In this document: in pieces, positions 42,740 through 51,222 of the stretch | Position numbering within the stretch: the first letter of the stretch is position 1 | How the letters are laid out: each line of letters begins with the position of its first letter | Origin: Actinophytocola sp036378875 | GTDB lineage: Bacteria > Actinomycetota > Actinomycetes > Mycobacteriales > Pseudonocardiaceae | Assembly (NCBI RefSeq): GCF_036378875.1 | Contig: NZ_DASUVO010000120.1 | Coordinates: 20,110 to 84,109, forward strand | Direction: 5' to 3' | Length of the DNA: 64,000 nt | Translations under genes and position numbers: made by a program | The notes under the pieces: generated by a model | Seen by the model: the letters and a program-made list of their open reading frames with translations, nothing else | Database searches by the model: none | What the model was told of the DNA's origin: nothing

Positions 42740-45130
42740 ATGACATTTCCTGTGCCAACCTCAGGATCGAAGGCAGGCCGAGTGCTTCGCAACCGCACCT
42801 CAGGGGAACGTGACGCAAGCCAGCCACAAGTACGTGACCAGACAGAACCGTCTGTCCGCGACGTGACCAACACATTGAATTCCGGGGAGGCGGAACAGCA
42901 GCCACGCGAGATCGAACTTGCCATCGGTGGCATGACCTGCGCGTCGTGCGCCAACCGGATCGAACGGAAGCTGAACAAGCTCGACGGCGTGACGGCGACC
43001 GTCAACTATGCCACCGAGAAGGCCAAGGTCACCTTCGCCGACGACGTGGACACGACCACGCTCGTCGAGCAGGTAGAGGCGGCCGGCTACACGGCCACGC
43101 TGCCCCAGCCGCCGACACCCGACGCGACGGACGAGCCAGAGGAGGACCCGACCCGCTCGCTGCGGCAGCGGCTGATCGGCTCGACGGTGCTGGCGGTGCC
43201 GGTGATCCTGCTGGCCATGATCCCGGCCATCCAGTTCACCAACTGGCAGTGGATCTCCCTCACCCTCGCCGCGCCGGTGATCGTCTGGGCGGCGTGGCCC
43301 TTCCACAAGGCGGCGTGGGCGAACCTGCGGCACGGCGCGGCCACCATGGACACGCTCATCTCGATGGGCACCCTGGCCGCGTTCGCCTGGTCGCTGTACG
43401 CGCTGCTGTGGGGTGGCGCGGGCGTGCCGGGCATGACGCACCCGTTCGAGCTGACGATCGAGCGGATGACCGGTAGCGCGAGTATCTACCTGGAGGTCGC
43501 GGCCGGGGTGACCACGTTCATCCTCGCCGGCCGCTACTTCGAGGCGCGTTCCAAGCGTCGGGCGGGCGCCGCGTTGCGGGCTCTGCTCGAGCTGGGCGCG
43601 AAGGACGTGGCGGTGCTGCGTGACGGCCGCGAGGAACGCATCCCGGTCGAGGCGCTCGTGGTGGGGGACCGGTTCGTGGTCCGTCCTGGCGAGAAGATCG
43701 CGACCGACGGTGTGGTCGAGGAGGGCAGCTCGGCGGTCGACGCGAGCATGCTCACCGGCGAGTCCGTCCCGGTCGAGATCGGCCCGGGTGACCACGTCGT
43801 GGGCGCCACGGTCAACGCGGGCGGCCGGCTGGTCGTGCGTGCCACGCGGGTCGGCGCGGACACCCAGCTGTCGCAGATGGCCAAGCTGGTCGAGGAAGCG
43901 CAGACCGGCAAGGCGGCGGTGCAGAGGCTGGCCGACCGGATCTCCGGCGTGTTCGTCCCGATCGTGATCGCGCTGTCGGTGGCGACCCTGGCGTTCTGGC
44001 TCGGCTCGGGCGGCTCCCCGGCGGCGGCGTTCACGGCGGCGGTCGCTGTCCTGATCATCGCCTGCCCGTGCGCGCTCGGCCTGGCGACGCCGACGGCGTT
44101 GCTGGTCGGTACCGGACGGGGTGCGCAGCTCGGCATCCTGATCAAGGGCCCGGAAGTGCTGGAGTCGACCCGTCGCGTGGACACGGTGGTGCTGGACAAG
44201 ACCGGCACCGTCACGACCGGTCAGATGTCCCTGGTGGACGTGCACGTGGCCGACGGGGTCGCGGTCGACGAGGCCCTGCGGTTGGCGGGCGCGCTGGAGA
44301 AGGCGTCGGAGCACCCGATCGCGGCGGCCATCGCCCGAGGCGCCGAGGACAAGGTCGGCGAACTCCCGGCCATCGAGGACTTCGCGAACATCGAAGGCCT
44401 TGGGGTGCAAGGGATCGTGGAAGGTCACGCGGTCGTCGTCGGCAGGACCGCGCTGCTCGAGGACTGGGCGCAGCACCTGACGCCCGACCTGGCGGCCGCC
44501 AAGGCCGAGGCGGAACGCGCCGGCAGGACCGCGGTCGCCGTCGGATGGGACGGCGAGGCACGCGCTGTGCTCGTGGTGTCCGACACCGTCAAGCCGACCT
44601 CGGCGGAGGCCGTCGCCGGCCTGCGTCGGCTCGGCCTGACCCCGGTGTTGCTGACCGGCGACAACGAGGCCGTGGCCAGGACAGTGGCCGCCGAGGTGGG
44701 CATCGACGAGGTGATCGCCGAGGTCCTGCCGAAGGACAAGGTGGACGTCGTCAAGCGGCTGCAGTCCGAGGGCCGCGTGGTCGCGATGGTCGGCGACGGG
44801 GTCAACGACGCGGCCGCGCTCGCCCAGGCCGATCTGGGTCTGGCCATGGGGACCGGCACGGACGTCGCGATCGAGGCCAGCGACCTGACGCTGGTCCGTG
44901 GCGACCTGCGGGCCGCGGTGGACGCCATCCGCCTGTCCCGCAGGACACTGCGGACGATCAAGGGCAACCTGTTCTGGGCGTTCGGCTACAACGTCGCGGC
45001 ACTGCCGCTGGCGGCGGCAGGCTTCCTGAACCCGATGATCGCCGGCGCCGCGATGGCGTTCAGCTCGGTGTTCGTCGTCGGCAACAGCCTGCGGTTGCGT
45101 GGCTTCCGGAGCAGCGTCCCCACCGGGTAG
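42740..45130 (+). CDS. copA: Copper-translocating P1B-type ATPase CopA
   Basis: 796 residues. One HMA domain (GMTCASC, 64-70), eight membrane spans, the phosphatase motif LTGES, the metal site CPC in IIACPCALGLATPTALLVG, the phosphorylation site DKTGTVTTG, and the hinge MVGDGVNDAAALAQADLGLA. It exports Cu(I) from the cytoplasm using ATP. The first 53 residues are unlike other CopA proteins: residues 12-52 are encoded by the second copy of the 124-bp interspersed element and include RVLRNRTSGERDASQPQVR. ATG 42740 has GGGGAGGAGAAG before it; no start between the element and the HMA domain looks usable. It is the last gene of the operon, closed by a strong hairpin. Confidence 0.97.
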   Translation: MTFPVPTSGSKAGRVLRNRTSGERDASQPQVRDQTEPSVRDVTNTLNSGEAEQQPREIELAIGGMTCASCANRIERKLNKLDGVTATVNYATEKAKVTFADDVDTTTLVEQVEAAGYTATLPQPPTPDATDEPEEDPTRSLRQRLIGSTVLAVPVILLAMIPAIQFTNWQWISLTLAAPVIVWAAWPFHKAAWANLRHGAATMDTLISMGTLAAFAWSLYALLWGGAGVPGMTHPFELTIERMTGSASIYLEVAAGVTTFILAGRYFEARSKRRAGAALRALLELGAKDVAVLRDGREERIPVEALVVGDRFVVRPGEKIATDGVVEEGSSAVDASMLTGESVPVEIGPGDHVVGATVNAGGRLVVRATRVGADTQLSQMAKLVEEAQTGKAAVQRLADRISGVFVPIVIALSVATLAFWLGSGGSPAAAFTAAVAVLIIACPCALGLATPTALLVGTGRGAQLGILIKGPEVLESTRRVDTVVLDKTGTVTTGQMSLVDVHVADGVAVDEALRLAGALEKASEHPIAAAIARGAEDKVGELPAIEDFANIEGLGVQGIVEGHAVVVGRTALLEDWAQHLTPDLAAAKAEAERAGRTAVAVGWDGEARAVLVVSDTVKPTSAEAVAGLRRLGLTPVLLTGDNEAVARTVAAEVGIDEVIAEVLPKDKVDVVKRLQSEGRVVAMVGDGVNDAAALAQADLGLAMGTGTDVAIEASDLTLVRGDLRAAVDAIRLSRRTLRTIKGNLFWAFGYNVAALPLAAAGFLNPMIAGAAMAFSSVFVVGNSLRLRGFRSSVPTG
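42773..42896 (+). repeat. 124-bp interspersed element, copy 2 (inside copA)
   Basis: Gap-free relative of 15917-16040, about 91% identical. The hairpin is GACAG-(AACCGT)-CTGTC at 42841-42856; its closing pair is G-C where copy 1 has A-T. ACGTGA boxes lie at 42808, 42832 and 42861. Here the whole element is read through in frame as the N-terminal extension of CopA. Confidence 0.85.
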
Positions 45131-45141
45131 CGCCAAGAGAA

Positions 45142-45181
45142 CGTGTGCCCGCCGACCAGGATCGCGGTCGGCGGGCACACG
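45142..45181 (+). terminator. Terminator hairpin after copA
   Basis: Perfect 16-bp inverted repeat (45142-45157 and 45166-45181) around AGGATCGC, eleven bases behind the copA stop. Confidence 0.9.
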
Positions 45182-45193
45182 CGTCTCCGTGAT

Positions 45194-45217
45194 AACTTGG
45201 ACATAACTGTCCAGGTT
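45194..45217 (+). promoter_or_regulatory. Palindromic operator before the saccharopine dehydrogenase-like gene
   Basis: AACTTGGACA-TAAC-TGTCCAGGTT: 10-bp arms with one mismatch, centred 23 bp upstream of the start codon. It has the size and symmetry of a TetR- or MarR-family operator. No regulator gene is adjacent, so the repressor must be encoded elsewhere. Confidence 0.55.
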
Positions 45218-45228
45218 GTGGAGGTGGG

Positions 45229-46215
45229 ATGGCGACGATCCTCATCCTCGGCGGGTACGGCGCGGTCGGCCGGGAGGCGGCCGTGGCGCTGGTGCGTCAC
45301 CTGCCGACCGCCTCGGTGATCGTCGCGGGGCGAAACCCGGACCACGCCCAGCCCATCCCCGGCGCCACGCCCCTGCGGGTGGACGCCGCCGATCCCGCCG
45401 ACCTGGCGAGGGCGTTGACGGGCGTGGACACCGTGCTCATGTGCGCCGAGCGCGACAACGTCGACGTGGCCCGTGCCTGTCTGGAGCGGGGCATCGACTA
45501 TCTCGACGTGTCGGCCTCCCGCGAGGTGCTCGCCGGGATCGCGGAGTTGGGGGACCTGGCCAGAAGGAAAGACGCGAGGGCGGTGCTCAGCGTCGGTCTG
45601 GCCCCCGGCGTCACGAACCTCCTGGCACGGCGGTGCCTCGAACACTCGGGACTGCGGGAGGCCCGCATCGGCGTGCTGCTCGGCTCGGGTGAACGGCACG
45701 GCCCGGCGGCACTCGGCTGGACGCTGGACGGGCTCGGTCAACTCGACGGCCGGTGGCCCATGCCCTTCCCGGCCCCGTACGGCGTCCGCACTGTTCACCG
45801 CTTCCCGTTCTCCGACCAGTACACGCTGCCCGGCACCCTCGGGGTCACCTCGGTCAGCACGGGCCTGTGCCTGGACTCCCGGCTCCTCACCACCCTCCTG
45901 GCCGCCGCGGGCAGGCCGGCTGTCGCCCGCCTGCTGCGCCGTCCCCCGGTGCGCAAGCTCGTCCTCGCGCTCCTGGGCGGGATCCACCTCGGCGGGGACG
46001 GGTTCGCCGTGACCGTCCACTCCGGAACCGTCGCGGCATCCTTCAGCGGTGCCAGGCAAAGCCGCGCCACCGGTGTCACGGCCGCCCTGTTGGTACGGCG
46101 TTTGCCGAGCATGCCACCGGGTGTCGCCCACATCGAGCAGCTCGTCGAGCCCGCCGCCTTCCTCGCTGAGTTGGCGGCCGAGGGTTTCGACCTGAACCTC
46201 ACGTGTGTCCGGTGA
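45229..46215 (+). CDS. Saccharopine dehydrogenase-like NAD(P) oxidoreductase
   Basis: 328 residues. The N-terminal Rossmann motif ILILGGYGAVGREAAVALVR is followed by VIVAGRNPDHAQ and ALTGVDTVLMCAERDNVDVARA, as in saccharopine dehydrogenase family proteins. The GVTNLLARRCLEHSGL region and the C-terminal domain also fit. Despite the name, most such stand-alone actinobacterial proteins do not make lysine and their substrates are unknown. ATG 45229 has GGAGGTGGG. It is preceded by a strong palindrome and lies alone behind the copA terminator. Confidence 0.88.
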   Translation: MATILILGGYGAVGREAAVALVRHLPTASVIVAGRNPDHAQPIPGATPLRVDAADPADLARALTGVDTVLMCAERDNVDVARACLERGIDYLDVSASREVLAGIAELGDLARRKDARAVLSVGLAPGVTNLLARRCLEHSGLREARIGVLLGSGERHGPAALGWTLDGLGQLDGRWPMPFPAPYGVRTVHRFPFSDQYTLPGTLGVTSVSTGLCLDSRLLTTLLAAAGRPAVARLLRRPPVRKLVLALLGGIHLGGDGFAVTVHSGTVAASFSGARQSRATGVTAALLVRRLPSMPPGVAHIEQLVEPAAFLAELAAEGFDLNLTCVR

Positions 46216-46283
46216 CACCGTGTCAGAGCCCGTGTCAGTGCGGTGACCGTGCTGTGTCAGGGAAGCGGGTCATCGTTGCCGCC

Positions 46284-47624
46284 ATGACCTCAGGAAACGA
46301 AAACCGCATGGCAGGCGAACACGGACACGTTCGACGCCGGACCCTGTTGGGGGGCGTGCTCGGCGCCGGCGCGCTCGCCGGCTTCGCGAGCGGCGGCACC
46401 GCCTCCGCGAGTAGCGGTGACTGTGTCGAGCCCGGCTGGGGAAAGGTCGCCGACGCGTTCCGCGCCAACTTCGATGGACCCGGCGAGGTCGGCGCGGCGT
46501 GCAGCGTCTACGTGGGCGGTCGCCCCGTCGTCAACCTGTGGGACGGCCTCGCCGATCGCGAGGCGAACCGCCCGTGGCGCAAGAACACCATCATGCAGGT
46601 CGCGTCCACGACGAAGGGCGCCACCGCGATCTGTGCCCACATGCTGGTGCAGCGCGGCCTGCTGGACCTGGACGCCCCGGTGGTCCGGTACTGGCCGGAG
46701 TTCGGTGCGAACGGTAAGGACCAGATCCCGGTCCGCTGGCTGCTGTCCCACCAGGCCGGTCTGCCGGTCGTCGACGGACCGCTGACGTTCGAGCAGGCGT
46801 GCGCCTGGGACCCGGTCATCCGGGCACTCGAGGCGCAGCGGCCGCTGTGGCAGCCGGGCACGGCGCACATCTACCACGCCAACACGTACGGGTTCCTGGT
46901 CGGCGAGGTCGTGCGTCGGATCACCGGCAAGTCTCTCGGCACGTTCTTCGCCGAGGAGGTGGCCCGTCCGCTCGGGCTCAGCGCCTGGATCGGGCTGCCC
47001 GAACGGCACGAGAGCCGGGTCGCCAAGATCCACAACGCCGCGCCGTTCAGCGTGGAGGAGCTGCTCGCCGGGATGATCAAGGTGACCGGGCTGGACGCGG
47101 ACACGGTCACCGCATGGGTCAACGCCCTGTACAGCCCCGGTTCCGTCGCGATCCGCGCTGGCGAGCTCGGCGGCGCCTTCACCTCGGCCGACTACTTCCT
47201 GACGCGTGCCTGGCGCGCGGCGGAGTTCCCGGCCGCGAACATGGTCGCGGACGCGCAGTCGATCGCCAGGATGTACGCCGCCACGGTCAGCCGCGTCGAC
47301 GGGATTCGGCTGCTCAACCGGGCGACGGTCGCGAGGGCGACGGAGGTCCAGACCGACACGACGCCGATGTACGGGCTGCCGCCGGGGCTGAACGTCCCGG
47401 CTGACCGCTCCTTCTACATGTCGCTCGGGTTCTGGCGAGCCTGCCCGCCCTACCAGATGCTCGGCCCGGCCTCGTTCGGCCACCCGGGCTCCGGCGGCTC
47501 GGTCGGCTTCGCGGACCCGGAGGCCGGCGTCGGCTTCGGCTACGTCACGAACCTCTGGAACTTCCGGCCCGACGACCCGAGGGCGTCGAACCTGGCCGCG
47601 GCCGTCCGATCATGCCTCGGATGA
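46284..47624 (+). CDS. Tat-exported serine hydrolase (class C beta-lactamase/EstB-like)
   Basis: 446 residues. A Tat-like signal (VRRRTLLGGVLGAGALAGFA) is followed by the serine beta-lactamase fold. The nucleophile motif is STTK in QVASTTKGATAICAHMLVQR, the Tyr motif YHAN in IYHANTYGFLVG, and the third motif HPGSGGSVG. WLLSHQAGLPV is the usual family stretch. Such proteins are mostly esterases or peptidases rather than drug-degrading lactamases. ATG 46284 is chosen; ATG 46308 is also possible. It converges with the M56 gene, with only two bases between the stops. Confidence 0.92.
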   Translation: MTSGNENRMAGEHGHVRRRTLLGGVLGAGALAGFASGGTASASSGDCVEPGWGKVADAFRANFDGPGEVGAACSVYVGGRPVVNLWDGLADREANRPWRKNTIMQVASTTKGATAICAHMLVQRGLLDLDAPVVRYWPEFGANGKDQIPVRWLLSHQAGLPVVDGPLTFEQACAWDPVIRALEAQRPLWQPGTAHIYHANTYGFLVGEVVRRITGKSLGTFFAEEVARPLGLSAWIGLPERHESRVAKIHNAAPFSVEELLAGMIKVTGLDADTVTAWVNALYSPGSVAIRAGELGGAFTSADYFLTRAWRAAEFPAANMVADAQSIARMYAATVSRVDGIRLLNRATVARATEVQTDTTPMYGLPPGLNVPADRSFYMSLGFWRACPPYQMLGPASFGHPGSGGSVGFADPEAGVGFGYVTNLWNFRPDDPRASNLAAAVRSCLG

Positions 47625-47626
47625 CG

Positions 47627-48577
47627 TCAGCCGCCGAGTGGGCAGGTGAGGACCGCGATGCCGAGGAGGAACGCGGTCCCCGCCAGGAACGGCACCGCCG
47701 CTGCCATGACACCCACTAGTCCACACGAGACGGTCCGGCGCAGGCCGCTGCGCTGCGGGGGACCGCGGCGCAGCCGGGCGAGACGGAGCGCGACGGCGTC
47801 CCGGGCCATCGCGAGGGACGTGCTGGGGAGGTTGTCGTGCCGGGTCACCCGCAGCAGTGCGGTGCGGACGGCGGCGGGCCCGCAGGCCCGTGCGGCGGTG
47901 CCGTCGGCGGCCAGCTCGGCCAAGGCGCGGATCGCTCGGGGGGCCTGGCGGCACAGGGGCACGAACGGCGCCGCGGCGCGGAGCGCGTCGGCGATCGCGA
48001 TCAGCAGGTGATGCCGGCCGGTGAGGTGTGCCATCTCGTGGGCGAGCACGGCCGCGACCGCACGTCGGTCGAGGTGCCGGGTCAGTCCTTCGGTGGCGAC
48101 CACGACGCCGGGCCGGCCGGTCATGCTGAACGCCAGCGGTTCGTCGTGCGCGAGCCACAGGATGTCCCCGGTGGCCGGCCGCGCCACCATGCGCAGTACC
48201 GCGAGGTTGTCCTGTCGTTTGCGGCCGCGCTGCCGGAAACCACGCGCGGAGACCACCACCAGCCGCGCGACCAGTGCCACCAGCAGCGCCACCCCGACCA
48301 GGCCGGCGACCTCCTCGACGCGGGGTGGTGAGCCGTGCTGGACCGCCGACCAGCAACTGTGCGCGGCGGCGAGCAACGAGGGGCTCGGGCCGTGGTTCGG
48401 CAGCAGCAACAGCACCACCCCGACGGCGGCGGCGAGCAGCACCGCGGTACCCGACACCAGCCACGCCACGATCAGCGGCACGGGATCGCGCCGTCGCAGG
48501 TCCGCCCGCGCGAGAAGGCCAGGGACGAGCCAACCGGCGACGGCCGCGCCGGCGAGCAACGTCAGCGCGGCGTTCAC
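47627..48577 (-). CDS. M56-family membrane metallopeptidase (BlaR1-like)
   Basis: 316 residues with membrane spans near 1-22, 36-60, 92-112 and 285-308. The zinc protease motif HEMAH lies at 180-184 and the third ligand in ELAAD near 225. It lacks the extracellular penicillin-binding domain of BlaR1, so it is the short M56 form that cleaves the cognate BlaI-type repressor after an unknown signal. It overlaps the BlaI gene by ATGA. Confidence 0.92.
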   Translation of the reverse strand: MNAALTLLAGAAVAGWLVPGLLARADLRRRDPVPLIVAWLVSGTAVLLAAAVGVVLLLLPNHGPSPSLLAAAHSCWSAVQHGSPPRVEEVAGLVGVALLVALVARLVVVSARGFRQRGRKRQDNLAVLRMVARPATGDILWLAHDEPLAFSMTGRPGVVVATEGLTRHLDRRAVAAVLAHEMAHLTGRHHLLIAIADALRAAAPFVPLCRQAPRAIRALAELAADGTAARACGPAAVRTALLRVTRHDNLPSTSLAMARDAVALRLARLRRGPPQRSGLRRTVSCGLVGVMAAAVPFLAGTAFLLGIAVLTCPLGG

Positions 48578-48939
48578 CTGCGGCGGACCCGCTTCCTGCG
48601 TAGCGCGGTGCGCAGCAGGTCGGTCTCCTCGTCGGACACGGTCTCGACGAACCGCATGAGGACTGCGTGGGGGTCCTGCGAGGAGTCGAGCACGTCGCGC
48701 AGCGCCCGCGCGGAGGCTTCCTCACGACCCAGGGCCGGCTCGTAGTGGAAGGCCCTGCCGATCCGTTGCCGCCGCACCCACTGCTTGCGGTTCAGGTTGT
48801 CCAGCACCGTCATCACCGTGGTGTAGGCCAGCTGCCTGCCGGTGTCGAGGCGCTCCAGCACGTCCCGGACCTTCAGTGGCTGGCCGGTGCTCCAGAGCAC
48901 GTTCATCACGGCGGCTTCCAGCTCACCAAGACCCCGCAT
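48574..48939 (-). CDS. BlaI/CopY-type repressor
   Basis: 121 residues. The winged helix has MRGLGELEAAVMNVLWSTGQ, QLAYTTVMTVLDNLNRKQWV and then RAFHYEP, the hallmark of the BlaI/MecI/CopY family, with a C-terminal dimerisation helix (DPHAVLMRFVETVSDEETDL). The Cys-rich copper hook of CopY is absent, so it should be inactivated by the M56 protease downstream. It diverges from the Met-rich protein and multicopper oxidase genes, which it may control. Confidence 0.93.
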   Translation of the reverse strand: MRGLGELEAAVMNVLWSTGQPLKVRDVLERLDTGRQLAYTTVMTVLDNLNRKQWVRRQRIGRAFHYEPALGREEASARALRDVLDSSQDPHAVLMRFVETVSDEETDLLRTALRRKRVRRR

Positions 48940-48982
48940 GCCACCTCCTCATGGCGAGTCATGCTACGCGTCGGCCCAGCAC

Positions 48983-49001
48983 ACTAACGGCGGTAGTACT
49001 A
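48983..49001. promoter_or_regulatory. Candidate BlaI operator
   Basis: ACTA-N7-TAGT at 48983-48997 runs into TAGTACTA (48994-49001), a palindrome made of the TAGTA/TACTA half-sites that BlaI-type repressors use. It lies between the blaI-like gene and the divergent Met-rich gene. Confidence 0.45.
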
Positions 49002-49060
49002 GCCTCCCTAGGTATTTTTGGCTACTCCCGAAAGATCACGGCGTAACTAGGCTGAAAGCC

Positions 49061-49657
49061 ATGCCCGCCATGGTGAAGGCAGAAACAAAGCCGCGTGCCG
49101 GCATCGTGGTCCTGGTTCTGGTCGCGGTCGCCGCCGCGACGTTCGGCATCGTCCAACTGGTCGACACGTGGACCGCACCGGCCTCCGTTGGTCACGAAGG
49201 CACCCTGGACGGCCTGCACACGCGCATCGACAAGGCCGGCTGGGTGGACCTGGAGGACATGGCGAAAGGGATGGCCCCCGGCATGCCGATGAACCAGATG
49301 CAGGGCATGCCCGACGAAGGTGACGGCCGCGTCGAGGTCAAGGTGACGGTCGTGAACGCGACCAGCCAGACCCACCAGTTCCTCGCCGCCGAGGAGTTCG
49401 CGCTGCGCGCGGAGAAGGGCGACAAACGCTGGACGCCGAGCGCGGACACCTTCGGTGACCTGCCGCGCCTCGCCCCGAGGAACGCGGTCAGCGGCCTGCT
49501 CTTCTTCGACATGCCGCCCGACGAGGTCAAGGACACCACCGTGTGGCTCGAATGGAAGCGCGACGGTGGGAGTGCCGCGCTGAGCGTGTCCCTGTCGGGG
49601 ACCGGCGGCGGGATGATGGACCACTCCGAGGGTGAGATGGGTTCGGGCGGCAAGTGA
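49061..49657 (+). CDS. Membrane-anchored Met-rich protein, probable copper-oxidase partner
   Basis: 198 residues. One N-terminal span (AGIVVLVLVAVAAATFGIVQ) is followed by a methionine-rich loop: MAKGMAPGMPMNQMQGMPDE (residues about 67-87). A beta-sandwich domain comes next (VEVKVTVVNATSQTHQFLAA, DTTVWLEWKRDG), and the C-terminus holds GGGMMDHSEGEMG. Met clusters bind Cu(I) at oxidised cell surfaces. The stop overlaps the multicopper oxidase start, so the two proteins are made together. It is divergent from blaI/M56. Confidence 0.82.
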   Translation: MPAMVKAETKPRAGIVVLVLVAVAAATFGIVQLVDTWTAPASVGHEGTLDGLHTRIDKAGWVDLEDMAKGMAPGMPMNQMQGMPDEGDGRVEVKVTVVNATSQTHQFLAAEEFALRAEKGDKRWTPSADTFGDLPRLAPRNAVSGLLFFDMPPDEVKDTTVWLEWKRDGGSAALSVSLSGTGGGMMDHSEGEMGSGGK

Positions 49658-51222
49658 TGCCGGAGATCGACCGCCGTTCGCTGATGCGGTGGGGTGCGGC
49701 GGGTGTCCTCGGGGTCGTGCTGCCGGCGACGACCGCCGTGCTCGCCAGCGGCCGTGCCCGTCCGGCGGCCGCGCCATCCGCGGCCAAGCCGCCCGCACAG
49801 GCCTTCACCCGGCCGCTGCCGATACCGGCGGTGCTGCGCCCGACCTCCACCGAGGGTGGGGTCGACCGCTACGAGATCCGTCAAACCGTTGGCAAACAAC
49901 AGTTCCTGCCCGACATCCAGACCGAGATCTGGGGCTACGACGGCACCTTCCCCGGACCGACGGTCGAAGCCCGCCGCGGCCGCCCGGTCATGATGACCCA
50001 CCACAACGAGCTCACCGTGCCGACCGTGGTGCACCTGCACGGCGGGGTCATCCCGCCAGAAGAAGACGGCTACCCGGTGGACTTCCTCACCCCGGCGACC
50101 GGACCGGTCGACCCGGCGCTGGCGCGACACGCCCAACACGGTGTGGCCGGCATCGCGACCGGTAGCCGCCTCTACACCTACGCCAACGACCAGGCCGCGG
50201 CCACGCTCTGGTACCACGACCACCGGATGGAGTTCACCGGCCCGCAGCAGTACATGGGGTTGGCCGGCTTCTATCTCATCCGGGACGACGTCGAGGACAC
50301 GCTGCCGCTGCCGGGCGGCGCGCGGGACATCCCGCTGATGATCGCCGACCGGCAGGTCGACGAGGACGGGTCGCTGTTCTACCCATGGGAGGACCCCAGC
50401 AAGCGCACGCCCGGGGTGAAGCTGGAGTACCACCACAGCGGCATGGTCGCCCAGACGATCACCGTCAACGGCGTCGCCTGGCCCTTCCTCGAGGTGGACG
50501 CCGCGCTGTACCGGTTGCGGTTCCTCAACGCCTCCAACGCCCAGACCTATCGGCTCGAGCTCGACCCACCACCACCGGGCGGCAACGGTTTCACACAGAT
50601 CGGCAGCGACCTCGGGCTGCTGCCGGAACCGGTGGCCTACGACATGTTCGCCATCTCCCCGGGCGAGCGCTACGACATCCTCATCGACTTCTCGCAGTAC
50701 CGTCCCGGCACCCGGGTCACGCTGAAGAACAACCTGGGCGACGGCGACAACTCCTACGTCATGCGCTTCGACGTCGCTCGCCGCGCCAGCGACGACGCCC
50801 GCATCCCGGACACCCTCACCGAGGCGCCGCCGCCTCCGCCACGCACCGAAGGCACCGCCGACCGCCGGTTCAGCTTCTTCATCGGCCCACAAGGTGTCCG
50901 TGGCCCCGCGATGACCAACGGCGCGGTGTTCGACCTGACACGAATCGACGCCAACCCCACTCTCGGGTCCACCGAGATCTGGGACTTCACCGCCGATCCC
51001 ATCCACCCCGTCCACCTGCACGGTGCCCATTTCCGGATCCTCCAACGAAACGGCAAACCACCCGAACCGCAGGACGGCGGCTGGAAGGACACCGTGTTCG
51101 TGCCAACCGGCGCGATGCGCCTGGCCGTCACGTTCACCGGGCACCGCGGCAAGTACGTCTTCCACTGCCACAACCTCGAACACGAGGATGCCGGCATGAT
51201 GGCCAACATGGACATCCAGTGA
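49657..51222 (+). CDS. Tat-exported multicopper oxidase
   Basis: 521 residues. Tat signal DRRSLMRWGAAGVLGVVLPA. All four copper motifs are present in order: HLHGG (VVHLHGGVIP), WYHDHRMEF, HPVHLHGAHF and HCHNLEHEDAGMM, with a Met axial ligand. This is the CotA/bilirubin-oxidase/SufI-like three-domain type that oxidises Cu(I) or phenols outside the membrane. ATG 49657 overlaps the previous stop; GTG 49654 is in frame. Its stop overlaps the GTG of the next gene. The context with a Met-rich partner supports a copper-tolerance role. Confidence 0.95.
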   Translation: MPEIDRRSLMRWGAAGVLGVVLPATTAVLASGRARPAAAPSAAKPPAQAFTRPLPIPAVLRPTSTEGGVDRYEIRQTVGKQQFLPDIQTEIWGYDGTFPGPTVEARRGRPVMMTHHNELTVPTVVHLHGGVIPPEEDGYPVDFLTPATGPVDPALARHAQHGVAGIATGSRLYTYANDQAAATLWYHDHRMEFTGPQQYMGLAGFYLIRDDVEDTLPLPGGARDIPLMIADRQVDEDGSLFYPWEDPSKRTPGVKLEYHHSGMVAQTITVNGVAWPFLEVDAALYRLRFLNASNAQTYRLELDPPPPGGNGFTQIGSDLGLLPEPVAYDMFAISPGERYDILIDFSQYRPGTRVTLKNNLGDGDNSYVMRFDVARRASDDARIPDTLTEAPPPPPRTEGTADRRFSFFIGPQGVRGPAMTNGAVFDLTRIDANPTLGSTEIWDFTADPIHPVHLHGAHFRILQRNGKPPEPQDGGWKDTVFVPTGAMRLAVTFTGHRGKYVFHCHNLEHEDAGMMANMDIQ

